A stretch of 64,000 bases of DNA from JBQKLI01 sp012798975 (GTDB lineage: Bacteria > Bacillota > Clostridia > Tissierellales > Peptoniphilaceae). The notes under the pieces were generated by a model, which did no database searches, was not told where the DNA came from, and worked only from the letters and a program-made list of their open reading frames with translations. Location of the stretch: the NCBI RefSeq assembly GCF_052116305.1, contig NZ_JBQKLI010000006.1:1-64000 (forward strand), in the 5' to 3' direction. This document shows positions 1 through 8,398 of this stretch, one piece after another; the stretch's first letter is position 1; each line of letters begins with the position of its first letter. Made by a program: the position numbers and the translations under genes.

Positions 1-90
1 TGTATTTCAAAGCTAAATCTTCAACACTGCTTTTGCCTTTCAGATATTCTTTTACTACGGTTCGTTTGAGTTCGTAACTATATTTTGCCA
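1..90 (-). CDS. IS3-family transposase OrfA, N-terminal part only
   Basis: Thirty codons of a minus-strand reading frame starting at ATG 88-90 and running off the window. The visible protein, MAKYSYELKRTVVKEYLKGK followed by SSVEDLALKY, is the usual opening of the IS3 OrfA helix-turn-helix protein, which binds the element ends and is joined to OrfB by frameshifting to give the active transposase. A GGAGG ribosome site lies a few bases upstream. Too little is visible to say whether the element is intact. Confidence 0.72.
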
Positions 91-143
91 TGAAAAACCG
101 ACCTCCTTTGGCTAGATTCTAGGTCCAACTTTTGGGGGTCGGT
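1..143 (-). mobile_element. End of an IS3-family (IS150-like) insertion sequence
   Basis: The first 90 bases encode the start of a transposase on the minus strand. Just outside it, bases 121-143 read in reverse as ACCGACCCCCAAAAGTTGGA, which resembles the terminal inverted repeats of IS3-family elements (C-rich block followed by AAAAGTTGGAC). The element continues off the left edge, so its other end and any target duplication cannot be seen. Its right boundary lies at about 141-146, exactly where the neighbouring secreted-protein gene stops. Confidence 0.75.
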
Positions 144-872
144 TTATTCTTCTATAGCTTTCTGTTCCAAGGCTTCTTGTTCTGCTATAGCCTTTGCCTC
201 TTGAATCACCTTTTCGGAAGCTTGTTTTTCCCTAGCAATAATACTTTCTAATGACCGACCTTCTGTTAAAAGGGTTCCTTCAGCCTTGTCAGAAATTACA
301 AAAGCACTGTCTGAATAAACAACTTCTGCTTTCACCCAATTTTCTTCTGAATCTTTTCCTAGAATAATAAAAGCAGAACCCTCTTTAATTGTCGATAGGT
401 TAAAAGTAAAGGGAAATATAGATGCTTTTTTATTTGTATCTACAGCAATTTCATATTCTTTATAATTTTCTCTATCGCTGTACATATTATCTGTTTCGGA
501 TATCTTCAATCCTGAAGTCTCTGCCATCTGCATATCTATCTCTATTGTATTTTGCAGGATTAGCCGCTTCAGTTCTACTTCTGAAGAGTCTGCATATAGA
601 TCAGCTGCTGTATTGTTCAACACTTCTATGGGATTTCCCGTCTTTCCCTGATCAATCCACCCTAACTTACTAGGTTTACTTATTATATTTAATTCTTCTA
701 AGTTGATCTCCAGAGGTTCACCAGTATTTTCTGTTTCTACAATCTTTTCTAAAACCGGCTGATCTTCTTTGGCAGAAGCAGCTGCTGCAGCAATCGGCTG
801 AAGTATCATAAGTACAGCTAACAATAGAGCCGTGAATGTTCTGCTTATTGAATTTTTATTTGTCTTATTCAT
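144..872 (-). CDS. Secreted protein of unknown function, probably truncated at its C-terminus by the IS element
   Basis: The start at 872 is chosen because AAGGGGAT lies just upstream; a longer frame to 983 has no ribosome site. The protein (242 residues) opens with MNKTNKNSISRTF and a hydrophobic stretch ending in AAAAASA, a good signal peptide. The middle is acidic with no domain I recognise. The last 30 residues (EKQASEKVIQEAKAIAEQEA and following) are charged and likely helical. The stop codon falls on the edge of the IS terminal repeat, so the original C-terminus has probably been lost and the present stop comes from the insertion junction. The function is unknown and the product may be nonfunctional. 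Confidence 0.6.
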   Translation of the reverse strand: MNKTNKNSISRTFTALLLAVLMILQPIAAAAASAKEDQPVLEKIVETENTGEPLEINLEELNIISKPSKLGWIDQGKTGNPIEVLNNTAADLYADSSEVELKRLILQNTIEIDMQMAETSGLKISETDNMYSDRENYKEYEIAVDTNKKASIFPFTFNLSTIKEGSAFIILGKDSEENWVKAEVVYSDSAFVISDKAEGTLLTEGRSLESIIAREKQASEKVIQEAKAIAEQEALEQKAIEE

Positions 873-983
873 ATCAAATCCCCTTTTTGAGAATATGTAT
901 ATAATTATATTCTTATTTTGTATATTTAAATTACATTTTCTATTTTCTACTCTCATTTTAAGGCTTAATACTTTGTTTCTCAA

Positions 984-1231
984 CTTTTTTCGGTATTATT
1001 AATAGTTTTTATTTTTGAATTATTATAGTTTGATTCACTATGATGTGTTTAAACCTTAAAATTCCAACCTTTGTAGAGGTATATTATTATATTTTCGATT
1101 ATTTAGTATTCAACTTTTTTGAAATTCCTTTGTATCTCCTTTATTAAATAAAACTGTATCTATTTTAAGATAATCCTCTGATGTAGAATGAAACAATATT
1201 TTAAAACCTCATAGCGTAAGAATTTTACACG
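984..1231. other. AT-rich intergenic region, no gene seen
   Basis: Very AT-rich stretch upstream of the secreted-protein gene and downstream of lpd. No frame with a ribosome site and no RNA gene were recognised. It presumably carries the promoter of the truncated secreted-protein gene. Confidence 0.5.
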
Positions 1232-1265
1232 AAAAAAACATAGCAGAAATTTCATTTCTCCTATG
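1232..1265 (-). terminator. Hairpin with T-run, possible second terminator after lpd
   Basis: CATAG-C-AGAAAT, loop, ATTTCT-C-CTATG form an 11-bp stem with one C:C mismatch. On the minus strand it is followed by seven T residues. It lies about 50 bases beyond the main lpd terminator. Confidence 0.5.
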
Positions 1266-1306
1266 GCAAGTTAAAGGGATATATTGATAGTTTCTTTTTC
1301 AAAGAA

Positions 1307-1337
1307 CAAAAAAACGAGACCCTTACAGGTCTCGTTT
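1307..1337 (-). terminator. Rho-independent terminator of the glycine cleavage operon
   Basis: Perfect 10-bp stem AAACGAGACC / GGTCTCGTTT with a 6-base loop, followed on the minus strand by a run of T. It sits 10 bases past the lpd stop codon. Confidence 0.88.
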
Positions 1338-1346
1338 GAATTTCTA

Positions 1347-2744
1347 TTATCTAGCTTTTGGTGAATTGATGGAATGTCCTTCTAAAAGATGAACTGCTTC
1401 CATAAAGACTTCGCTTAGTGTTGGGTGAGCGTATATCATCTTAGAAGTATCTTCTACAGATAATTTATTCGCTATAGCCATAGCACCTAAGTGAATAGAA
1501 TCATTTGCATGAGGTCCTAATATGTGTACACCTAGGATTTCTTTTAAATCTGGAGTAGCAAGGATTTTTACAAATCCGTCTGTTTCAGCTAATGAAACTG
1601 CTTTTCCGTTCCCAGTGAACATATATTTGCTCTTTACAAAGTCGATTCCTTCGTCTTTTAATTCTTGCTCTGTTTTACCTACTTGGGCACATTCAGGCAA
1701 TGTAAATACTGCAGAAGGAAGTACATTCATTTCAGTAGTTGCTTCCGATCCCATGATTCTTTCTACGCAGTTTGTTCCTTGAGCTGTTGCCCAGTGAGCC
1801 AACTGTACGTTTCCATAAACACAGTCGCCTATAGCGTAAATGTTTTCAACATTTGTGCGTCCTTCATCATCTGCGATGATCGCTCCGCGTTCTGTCTCAA
1901 CACCTACTGCTTCAAGATATAAAGCGTCAATATTTGCTTTTCTTCCCGTAGCGATTAGTACATACTCTCCGAATGCTTCAATCTTAGTATCTTTGCCTTT
2001 TTTACCGCCGGTAACTTTTAGGCCTTCATCTGTTTTTTCGATTTTTTCTGCTAAAACATTTAGTTGGAATTTAATTCCGTCGCCTGTTAAAACAGATTTT
2101 AATCTTTTAGAAACTTCTTTATCAGATGCTGGCAGCAAGTCGCCGCCGATGACAGTTACTTCTGAACCGAATTTTGCATAGATACTTGCAAATTCCATTC
2201 CGATTACTCCTGCGCCGATTACAACAAGTGATTTCGGTACAGTTTCTAATTCAAGAATCGTATCGCTTGTAAGAACATTGTCAAGATCTGTCCCTTCGAA
2301 TGGAGGCATAGCTACTTTAGAGCCTGTTGCTATTAAAACTACATCTCCTGAAACTTCCTTTTCCCCTTCTTCCGTATCGATCAAAACAGTGTTTTTGTCT
2401 TTGAACTTAGCGGTTCCTTTAATTCTTTCGATATTAGGATAGGTTCCAAGCACGAAGTCTACACCGGATACTACTTTGTTTACAACAAAATCTTTTCTTT
2501 CACGAATTTTCACTCCATCCAGTCCAACATTATCAGCCAGGATACCAAATTCGTTTCTAATTTCTAGATCTTTATATACTTCCGCAATTTTCCATAATGT
2601 TTTTGTAGGGATACAGCCTCTGTTTAAGCATGTTCCACCAGCTGCATCTTTTTCAATCAACACTACTTCAGCATCTAACTGAGCAGCACGGATAGCAGCT
2701 TCATAGCCGCCAGGTCCTGCTCCGATAATTATAATTTTAGTCAT
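1347..2744 (-). CDS. lpdA: Dihydrolipoyl dehydrogenase (glycine cleavage L protein)
   Basis: A 465-residue FAD flavoprotein that reoxidises the dihydrolipoyl arm of the H protein and passes electrons to NAD+. The FAD-binding GxGPGG fold is at residues 8-13, the redox disulfide motif GGTCLNRGCIPTKT at about 36-49, the second Rossmann motif GAGVIGMEFAS near 180, and the dimerisation domain ends in the HAHPTLSE-like segment AHPTLSEVFMEA. Its length is normal for the family and it has no N-terminal lipoyl domain. It is the last gene of the gcv operon, three bases after gcvPB, which assigns it to glycine cleavage rather than to a 2-oxoacid dehydrogenase. Confidence 0.95.
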   Translation of the reverse strand: MTKIIIIGAGPGGYEAAIRAAQLDAEVVLIEKDAAGGTCLNRGCIPTKTLWKIAEVYKDLEIRNEFGILADNVGLDGVKIRERKDFVVNKVVSGVDFVLGTYPNIERIKGTAKFKDKNTVLIDTEEGEKEVSGDVVLIATGSKVAMPPFEGTDLDNVLTSDTILELETVPKSLVVIGAGVIGMEFASIYAKFGSEVTVIGGDLLPASDKEVSKRLKSVLTGDGIKFQLNVLAEKIEKTDEGLKVTGGKKGKDTKIEAFGEYVLIATGRKANIDALYLEAVGVETERGAIIADDEGRTNVENIYAIGDCVYGNVQLAHWATAQGTNCVERIMGSEATTEMNVLPSAVFTLPECAQVGKTEQELKDEGIDFVKSKYMFTGNGKAVSLAETDGFVKILATPDLKEILGVHILGPHANDSIHLGAMAIANKLSVEDTSKMIYAHPTLSEVFMEAVHLLEGHSINSPKAR

Positions 2745-2747
2745 CTT

Positions 2748-4199
2748 TTACTCCGATTGGTACGTAACAATTAAATCTTTTGCCGCTTTTACTTCGTCCG
2801 GTCTGCGAACTATTGTATTAAGAGGTGCAGATTTTAATGTTTCAGGTTCGCTGTTTGCTTCTTCATGAATTTCTTTTAATGCTTGGATGAATTCATCAAG
2901 TGTTTGTTTTGATTCTGTTTCTGTCGGCTCGATCATCATAGCCTCATGAACGATCAATGGGAAGTATACTGTAGGTGCATGGAAGCCTTTATCTAAAAGT
3001 CTCTTAGCTACGTCTAAAGTAGTAATTCCAGTGTCGTTTTTAACATTGTCAAATACAAACTCATGCATACAAATTCCGTCTATAGGAAGATTGTAGAACT
3101 CTTTTAAGCTGTCTTTAATATAGTTCGCATTTAAAACAGCATTTGTAGAAGCTTCTTTCAGTCCGTCTCCACCCATAGTTAAAAGATAAGCGTAAGTTCT
3201 TAATAATACATGAACGTGTCCGTAGAAATCTTTCATACGTCCTAGAGATTTTTCAACGTCATCTTTAATAAAGTATCCGTCTTCATTTTTCTCGATAACT
3301 GGAGCTGGAAGATATTTCTTCAGGAATTCTTTCACTCCAACCGGACCTGCACCAGGACCTCCGCCTCCGTGAGGAGTAGAGAATGTTTTATGAACATTAA
3401 AGTGAACTACGTCAAATCCCATGTCTCCAGGAGTGGATTGCGCTATGATAGCGTTCATATTCGCACCATCATAGTAGCAAAGTCCGCCGGCATCATGTAC
3501 GATTCGAGTAATGTCCTCGATGTTTTTATCATAAATACCTAATGTATTAGGGTTTGTAAGCATAAGAGCTGCTGTATCGTCGCCGCAAGCTGCTTCTAAT
3601 GCTTCTAAATCTACAGTACCATCTTCAGCTGATTTGATCTCAACGATTTTGTATCCTGCCATAGCTGCTGTTGCAGGGTTTGTACCGTGTGCAGAATCTG
3701 GTACGATGATTTTATTACGTTTTGTGTCCCCGTTGTCTTCATGGTATGCTTTAATGATTGCGATACCAGTGATCTCTCCGTGAGCACCTGCAGCAGGCTG
3801 TAAACTCATGTAATCCATACCTGCAACTTTTGATAATGCTTCTCCGCAATTGTAAAGCATATCAAGGGTACCTTGAACAGATTTTACATCTTGAAGAGGA
3901 TGGACATTAGCAAATCCAGATAATTTAGCAACATCTTCATTGATTTTTGGATTGTATTTCATAGTACAAGATCCTAATGGATAGAATCCTGTATCTACAC
4001 CGAAGTTCTTTTGAGAAAGATTAGTGTAGTGGCGGATTACGTCAACTTCACTTACTTCAGGAAAATCTAAATCATTGTCGTCTCTGAATTCATCTGGGAT
4101 ATAGTTTTCTAAACCTTTGTCTTCAACGTCTAAAGGAGGTAGATTATAGCCTTTTCTTCCAGGTCTTGACAATTCAAATATAACTTTATCGTAACTCAT
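2748..4199 (-). CDS. gcvPB: Glycine dehydrogenase (decarboxylating) subunit 2
   Basis: C-terminal half of the P protein (483 residues). With GcvPA it decarboxylates glycine on pyridoxal phosphate and transfers aminomethyl to the lipoyl arm of GcvH. The PLP site motif HFNVHKTFSTPHGGGGPG is visible at about residue 265-282, with the Schiff-base lysine in NVHKTF. The N-terminus has the GFYPLGSCTMKYNP signature. The start codon overlaps the gcvPA stop by one base (TAATG), giving tight translational coupling for a heteromeric enzyme. Confidence 0.96.
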   Translation of the reverse strand: MSYDKVIFELSRPGRKGYNLPPLDVEDKGLENYIPDEFRDDNDLDFPEVSEVDVIRHYTNLSQKNFGVDTGFYPLGSCTMKYNPKINEDVAKLSGFANVHPLQDVKSVQGTLDMLYNCGEALSKVAGMDYMSLQPAAGAHGEITGIAIIKAYHEDNGDTKRNKIIVPDSAHGTNPATAAMAGYKIVEIKSAEDGTVDLEALEAACGDDTAALMLTNPNTLGIYDKNIEDITRIVHDAGGLCYYDGANMNAIIAQSTPGDMGFDVVHFNVHKTFSTPHGGGGPGAGPVGVKEFLKKYLPAPVIEKNEDGYFIKDDVEKSLGRMKDFYGHVHVLLRTYAYLLTMGGDGLKEASTNAVLNANYIKDSLKEFYNLPIDGICMHEFVFDNVKNDTGITTLDVAKRLLDKGFHAPTVYFPLIVHEAMMIEPTETESKQTLDEFIQALKEIHEEANSEPETLKSAPLNTIVRRPDEVKAAKDLIVTYQSE

Positions 4200-5545
4200 T
4201 AGAAGGCCTCCTTTACAACTTCAACAAATTTGTCAATTTCAGATTTCTTTCTCTTCTCTGTAACTGCAATGATCATTCCATGACCTAATTCATTGTTGAA
4301 TTTTTCGATATTGATTCCACCCATGATTCCATTTTCGTACAATCTATCGTTGATTGTTTGAGCATCAACGCTTGTTTTGATTGTAAATTCGTCGAAGAAT
4401 GGTCTGTCAGTGAATGCTTCTACTCCGTCTAATTTTAATAGTTCATCATACATATAATGAGCTTTTGCAGTAGATTGAAGGGCTACTTCTTTCATACCTT
4501 GTTTACCCATAGTTGCCATATATACAGCAGTAGCTAATGTATTAACTCCTTGGTTTGAACAGATATTTGAAGTCGCTTTGTCACGACGGATATGCTGCTC
4601 ACGTGCAGATAATGTTAATACCCAGCTTCTTTTACCGTCTAGGTCTTCTGTTTGTCCAACAATTCTTCCCGGCATCTTACGTAAGAAGTCTTTTGTACAT
4701 GCAAAGATTCCTAGGTATGGTCCGCCGAAAGCTAGAGGCAATCCTAAAGACTGTCCCTCTGCAACACAAACATCTACACCGTAATCTCCAGGCTTTTTAG
4801 AAATTGCTAGAGAGATTGGATCTGTAGCCATGATAGTATAGCATTTTTTGAAGCTGTGAGTTAATTCTACAACTTTTTCTACTTCTTCATAGTATCCGTA
4901 ATAGTTTGGACTTTGAACAACTACAGAAGCTGTTTTGTCGTCAACTAATTCTTTTAAAGCATCAAAATCTGTTGCCATATCTTTCATAGGTGCTACAACA
5001 ACTTCGATTCCTCTCATGTGTGCATAGGTATCTAATACTTCTCTGTACTGAGGATCCACAGATTCGGATACGATAACTTTTTTCTTTTTCGCCACATTAG
5101 AAGTCATAATAGATGCTTCCATCACTGCTGTACCGCAGTCATAAAGAGAAGCATTAGAAATTTCCATTCCTGTAAGTCTAGAAATCAATGATTGATATTC
5201 AAAAATATACTGAGTCGTTCCCTGGCTAACTTCAGGCTGGTATGGTGTGTAGGAAGTATAGAATTCTTGTCTGCCTAAGATATGTCCAATAATGCTTGGG
5301 ATATATCTGTCATAAGCACCGCCGCCTATAAAGCATGGCATTTGATTAACGGTAACATTTTTATCAGCTAAGTTTTGAAGATGAGTCGCAACTTCAAGCT
5401 CAGACTTAGCGTCTGGCAAGTCAAGACCATCTCTTAATCTTAGATTTTCAGGAATAACATCAAAGAGCTGCTCTTGAGATTGTAAACCTACAACCTCAAG
5501 CATCTCCTTTTTGTCTTCCTCTGTATTTGGAATATATGGAAACAT
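4199..5545 (-). CDS. gcvPA: Glycine dehydrogenase (decarboxylating) subunit 1
   Basis: N-terminal half of the P protein (448 residues), partner of GcvPB in glycine decarboxylation. Family features are the N-terminal FPYIPNTEEDKKEML, the MPCFIGGGAYDRYIPSII segment, and YTPYQPEVSQGTTQYIFEYQ. The two-subunit form of P protein is typical of Gram-positive and archaeal lineages. The gene follows gcvH directly (TAA then ATG with no gap) and overlaps gcvPB, so the subunits are made together. Confidence 0.96.
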   Translation of the reverse strand: MFPYIPNTEEDKKEMLEVVGLQSQEQLFDVIPENLRLRDGLDLPDAKSELEVATHLQNLADKNVTVNQMPCFIGGGAYDRYIPSIIGHILGRQEFYTSYTPYQPEVSQGTTQYIFEYQSLISRLTGMEISNASLYDCGTAVMEASIMTSNVAKKKKVIVSESVDPQYREVLDTYAHMRGIEVVVAPMKDMATDFDALKELVDDKTASVVVQSPNYYGYYEEVEKVVELTHSFKKCYTIMATDPISLAISKKPGDYGVDVCVAEGQSLGLPLAFGGPYLGIFACTKDFLRKMPGRIVGQTEDLDGKRSWVLTLSAREQHIRRDKATSNICSNQGVNTLATAVYMATMGKQGMKEVALQSTAKAHYMYDELLKLDGVEAFTDRPFFDEFTIKTSVDAQTINDRLYENGIMGGINIEKFNNELGHGMIIAVTEKRKKSEIDKFVEVVKEAF

Positions 5546-5929
5546 TTATGCTTCCTCAGCTAAGAATTCTTCGTAAGCTTTGTCATCCATTAATCCATCT
5601 AATTCTGCTTTGTCTTTAATAGAAACTTTAACGATCCAGTTTGCATAAGGATCTGCGTTTAATAAAGCTGGATCATCATCAAGATCTTCGTTTGCTTCTA
5701 CTACTTCACCAGAGATAGGTGCGAAAATTTCAGCAGCAGCTTTTACAGATTCAACAGATGCTAATTCTTCTTCAGCTTCTACTTCGTCGCCTACATCTGG
5801 AAGCTCAACATATACGATATCTCCAAGATTGTGTTGTGCATAATCTGCTAATCCAATATATGCTTCTTCGCCTTCAACTTTAACCCACTCATGATCTTTA
5901 GTGTACAATAAACCTTTTTCTACTTTCAT
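5546..5929 (-). CDS. gcvH: Glycine cleavage H protein (lipoyl carrier)
   Basis: A 127-residue carrier whose lipoyl-lysine shuttles the aminomethyl group between P, T and L proteins. The lipoylation motif VESVKAA places the modified lysine at residue 63, and the fold starts with the conserved YTKDHEWV at residues 9-16. It is the normal length for a dedicated H protein. It is followed directly by gcvPA and lies 39 bases after gcvT. It has an AGGAGG-like ribosome site. Confidence 0.96.
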   Translation of the reverse strand: MKVEKGLLYTKDHEWVKVEGEEAYIGLADYAQHNLGDIVYVELPDVGDEVEAEEELASVESVKAAAEIFAPISGEVVEANEDLDDDPALLNADPYANWIVKVSIKDKAELDGLMDDKAYEEFLAEEA

Positions 5930-5968
5930 TAATAAAGCCTCCTAATTTTTATTTTAAATTTTAATTAA

Positions 5969-7069
5969 TTACGAATTATTTTTGTCTAAATATTTACGGC
6001 TGATAACTGTTGCCTTGTTCGGCTTTTTGTGAACGATTACTTCTACTTCGTCCCCAAGTTTAACGGAATCAGCGTCTACTAATGCATTTGCAATAGATTT
6101 TCCAACAGTAGGCGGTCTGTAACCAGTTGTAACTTCACCGATTCTTTTACCGTCTTTTTGAACTTCGTATCCATGACGAGGAATTCTTTTTCCTTCTAAT
6201 TCTAATCCCACGATTTTACGAGCTCTTCCTTCTTCATTGATTTTAGTAAGTGCCTCTTTTCCAATAAATTTCTCTTTATCGAATTTAACAGCGAATTTTA
6301 ATCCTGCTTCTAGAGGGTTGATATCGTCTGCCATTTCGTTTCCGTATAAAGGCATACCTGCTTCAAAACGAAGTGTATCTCTACATCCAAGTCCTGTTGG
6401 CTTAATTCCTTGCTCTTTTCCAGCTTCTAGCAAATCATCCCAGATAGATACTATTGCTTCAGGTGTACCATAAATTTCAAATCCGTCTTCCCCTGTGTAT
6501 CCTGTTCTTGAGATTAAAAGATCATATCCTTTGTATGCAATTTTATCAGCAAAGTGATAATAAGCGATATCGTCTAGATTATAATCTACTACTTTTGCTA
6601 AAACTTCTTGTGCTTTTGGTCCTTGAATTGCAATCTCTCCAACTTCTTCAGAGATATTTTTGAATTCAATATCAAAATCTTTAGCAACTTCTGCTAAATG
6701 TGCAAAGTCTTTATCAACGTTTGCAGCATTCGGTATAATAAGGAAGTGCTCATCGTTGTACTTGTAAATTAGCAAGTCATCAATAATGCCACCATCTTCA
6801 TGACATAATAATGTATATTGAATTTGATAATCGTCTACATTTGTATAATCGTTTGTAAACGCGTAATTGATAAATGCTAATGCATCCTTTCCTTTTACAT
6901 CAAATTCACCCATGTGAGAAACATCGAATAAACCTACATTGTTTCTTACTGTCTCATGTTCGTCAGTTAATCCAGTATATTCTACTGGTAAAAACCAACC
7001 AGAATAATCGACAACTTTTCCTCCGAGTTCGATATGTTTATCGTACAGAGGAGTCTTTTTAGCTCCCAT
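5969..7069 (-). CDS. gcvT: Aminomethyltransferase (glycine cleavage T protein)
   Basis: A 366-residue tetrahydrofolate-dependent enzyme that releases ammonia from the aminomethyl-H protein and forms 5,10-methylene-THF. Recognised by KKTPLYDKHIELGGK at the N-terminus, DVSHMGEFDVKG at about 50, SRTGYTGEDGFEIY near 197 (folate-site region), and the C-terminal barrel with GEVTTGYRPPTVGKSIA. It is the first gene of the gcv operon, with a strong AGGAGG site 7 bases before the ATG. A consensus-like promoter lies 50-80 bases upstream. Confidence 0.96.
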   Translation of the reverse strand: MGAKKTPLYDKHIELGGKVVDYSGWFLPVEYTGLTDEHETVRNNVGLFDVSHMGEFDVKGKDALAFINYAFTNDYTNVDDYQIQYTLLCHEDGGIIDDLLIYKYNDEHFLIIPNAANVDKDFAHLAEVAKDFDIEFKNISEEVGEIAIQGPKAQEVLAKVVDYNLDDIAYYHFADKIAYKGYDLLISRTGYTGEDGFEIYGTPEAIVSIWDDLLEAGKEQGIKPTGLGCRDTLRFEAGMPLYGNEMADDINPLEAGLKFAVKFDKEKFIGKEALTKINEEGRARKIVGLELEGKRIPRHGYEVQKDGKRIGEVTTGYRPPTVGKSIANALVDADSVKLGDEVEVIVHKKPNKATVISRKYLDKNNS

Positions 7070-7119
7070 AACTCATACCTCCTATGTGTTTTATTAGCCG
7101 GGAAAACGACCTTACAGTT

Positions 7120-7148
7120 ATTATAAGACACAACGCCCTTTTTTGCAA
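7120..7148 (-). promoter_or_regulatory. Predicted sigma-A promoter of the gcv operon
   Basis: On the minus strand TTGCAA (7143-7148), 17 bases, then TATAAT (7120-7125), about 50 bases before gcvT. No glycine riboswitch signature was found between this promoter and gcvT: the space is too short and lacks the conserved cores. Confidence 0.65.
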
Positions 7149-7287
7149 CAGCACAAGCCCTATTCCCTTGAGATCTTCAAACTTTCCCATCTATTTGATT
7201 CCTTGAATTATTTCAATTTCGATGGCTGAAAGCAGGCATTCATGTAAACGATATCTTTTTATATGTTTTAATTATAAATAAAAAATC

Positions 7288-7306
7288 TTTATCTATTATA
7301 GATAAA
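7288..7306. promoter_or_regulatory. AT-rich perfect inverted repeat, MarR operator or marR terminator
   Basis: TTTATCTA-TTA-TAGATAAA, 8-bp arms with a 3-base centre, 22 bases after the marR stop and about 140 bases upstream of the gcv promoter. On the minus strand it is followed by GATTTTTTATTT, so it could end marR transcription. Its length and symmetry would also suit a MarR-dimer operator. The sequence does not decide between these. Confidence 0.4.
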
Positions 7307-7327
7307 TATTTTAGATTATTTTTTTTT

Positions 7328-7759
7328 TTACCATAATTTGTGTAATTCGCTGCTGATAAATTTTTTATTTTCTTCTTCGATCGGCTGAAAAGATTCCATT
7401 ACCGCTTCCAGCTGTTCTGGAAATACGTTTTCAATTAATTTCCTGCCCTCTTCTGTAATGGAAATAATTCCTACCCGGCGGTCTTCTTCGCTGGTTTTTC
7501 TTGTCACTAAACCGTCTTTTTCCAAGTTTTTAATAACTACCGTTATATTTCCACTTGTTGTTAAGATACTTTTCACAATTTGGCCTACCGTTAGATCTCC
7601 TTTATGAAAAAGAATTTCAAGTACGGCAAACTGGGCAGAGGTTAATCCGTGCTTTGTGAATACTTGGCAGATATTTCTATGAACTGATAAATATGCCCGG
7701 CTCAGATTAATCATAAATTCTAAATCCGTATCTTCTTTTTTTCCATAACTTACTGACAT
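7328..7759 (-). CDS. MarR-family transcriptional regulator
   Basis: A 143-residue winged-helix regulator. Family features are LTSAQFAVLEILFHKGDLTV (helix-turn-helix entry), SGNITVVIKNLEKDGLVTRK (recognition helix) and the wing TSEEDRRVGIISITEEGRKL. Proteins of this family bind palindromic operators as dimers and usually respond to small ligands. It lies upstream of and co-oriented with the gcv operon but separated from it by 258 bases containing a promoter and an inverted repeat, so it may be a separate unit. The target and ligand are unknown. A GGAGG site precedes the ATG. Confidence 0.88.
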   Translation of the reverse strand: MSVSYGKKEDTDLEFMINLSRAYLSVHRNICQVFTKHGLTSAQFAVLEILFHKGDLTVGQIVKSILTTSGNITVVIKNLEKDGLVTRKTSEEDRRVGIISITEEGRKLIENVFPEQLEAVMESFQPIEEENKKFISSELHKLW

Positions 7760-7794
7760 CGCTGCCTCCGTTCTAATCTGAATTTATACTATTT

Positions 7795-7821
7795 GAGGAT
7801 CCGTATCTCTTATGGATCCTC
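7795..7821. repeat. Perfect inverted repeat upstream of marR
   Basis: GAGGATCC, 11 bases, GGATCCTC, about 36 bases upstream of the marR start codon. On the plus strand it is followed by CGTTTTATGG. It may be an operator for MarR autoregulation or a structure at the edge of the adjoining repeat. Confidence 0.4.
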
Positions 7822-7897
7822 GTTTTATGGACAATAGATTTACTGTTATAGTGTGTGAAAGGTTTTAGCTTTCCATCCTAGGATTTAAGAAAAGAGC

Positions 7898-8398
7898 TGC
7901 GAATCAGAGAGTGAAAGAGTGGAGTTATAGAACCTTTCGGCACTGATCCTAAACTTTTATTAAATAGATGAAAATAAGCGTTCTTCTTATTTTTGTCCAC
8001 AACTCCCCACTCCCCTCTTTCACACTTCACATTTTTCTTACTAAGAGTGTGCCGTCTAGAGTCTAGGTGCCGAAGGCATCCTTCCTGAGTTGCAAAGCTA
8101 TCCCGCCTTTCTTTTTAACCTGCCTGTTACTCCAAGAAAATTTTTAGCTATTGGTTATGGTTTTTCGTTGCTTTTACGGGTTAGGAAAGTCTCAGTTTCC
8201 CAGCTCGGGGGAGGCGATTGGGAGTGGAGCGTCTATCGACGCCTTTTTCAAACGTAGAAAATAAGCGTACTTCTTATTTTCCACTACAACTCCCCTCTCC
8301 CCTCTTTCACATTTCACACTTTTTCTTTCAACCCTATAACCTTCTCCCTATCTTTTCCTATCTTGCCTGGATTGCGTCAGCAATCCCGCCTTCCTTTG
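7898..8398 (+). repeat. Intergenic hairpin-array repeat, copy A (two modules in tandem)
   Basis: No gene. Two related modules follow each other. Module A1 has hairpin AAAATAAG / CTTATTTT (7971-7993), a pyrimidine tract, then TCTAG / CTAGG (8056-8068), GGTGCC-GAA-GGCATCC (8066-8081), and a degraded third hairpin ending in TCCCGCC. Module A2 has GCGTC-TATC-GACGC (8229-8242), GAAAATAAG / CTTATTTTC (8257-8281), pyrimidine tract, and GGATTGC-GTCA-GCAATCC (8369-8386) followed by CGCC. The same order of parts recurs in copies near 16.1, 21.1 and 35.3 kb. It separates the end of the histidine kinase gene from marR. Confidence 0.8.

Noticed and set aside
7070..7327. Possible glycine riboswitch upstream of gcvT
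   Set aside because: The conserved GCCGAAGG-type cores and tandem aptamer layout are missing; only a promoter and an AT-rich palindrome are seen.
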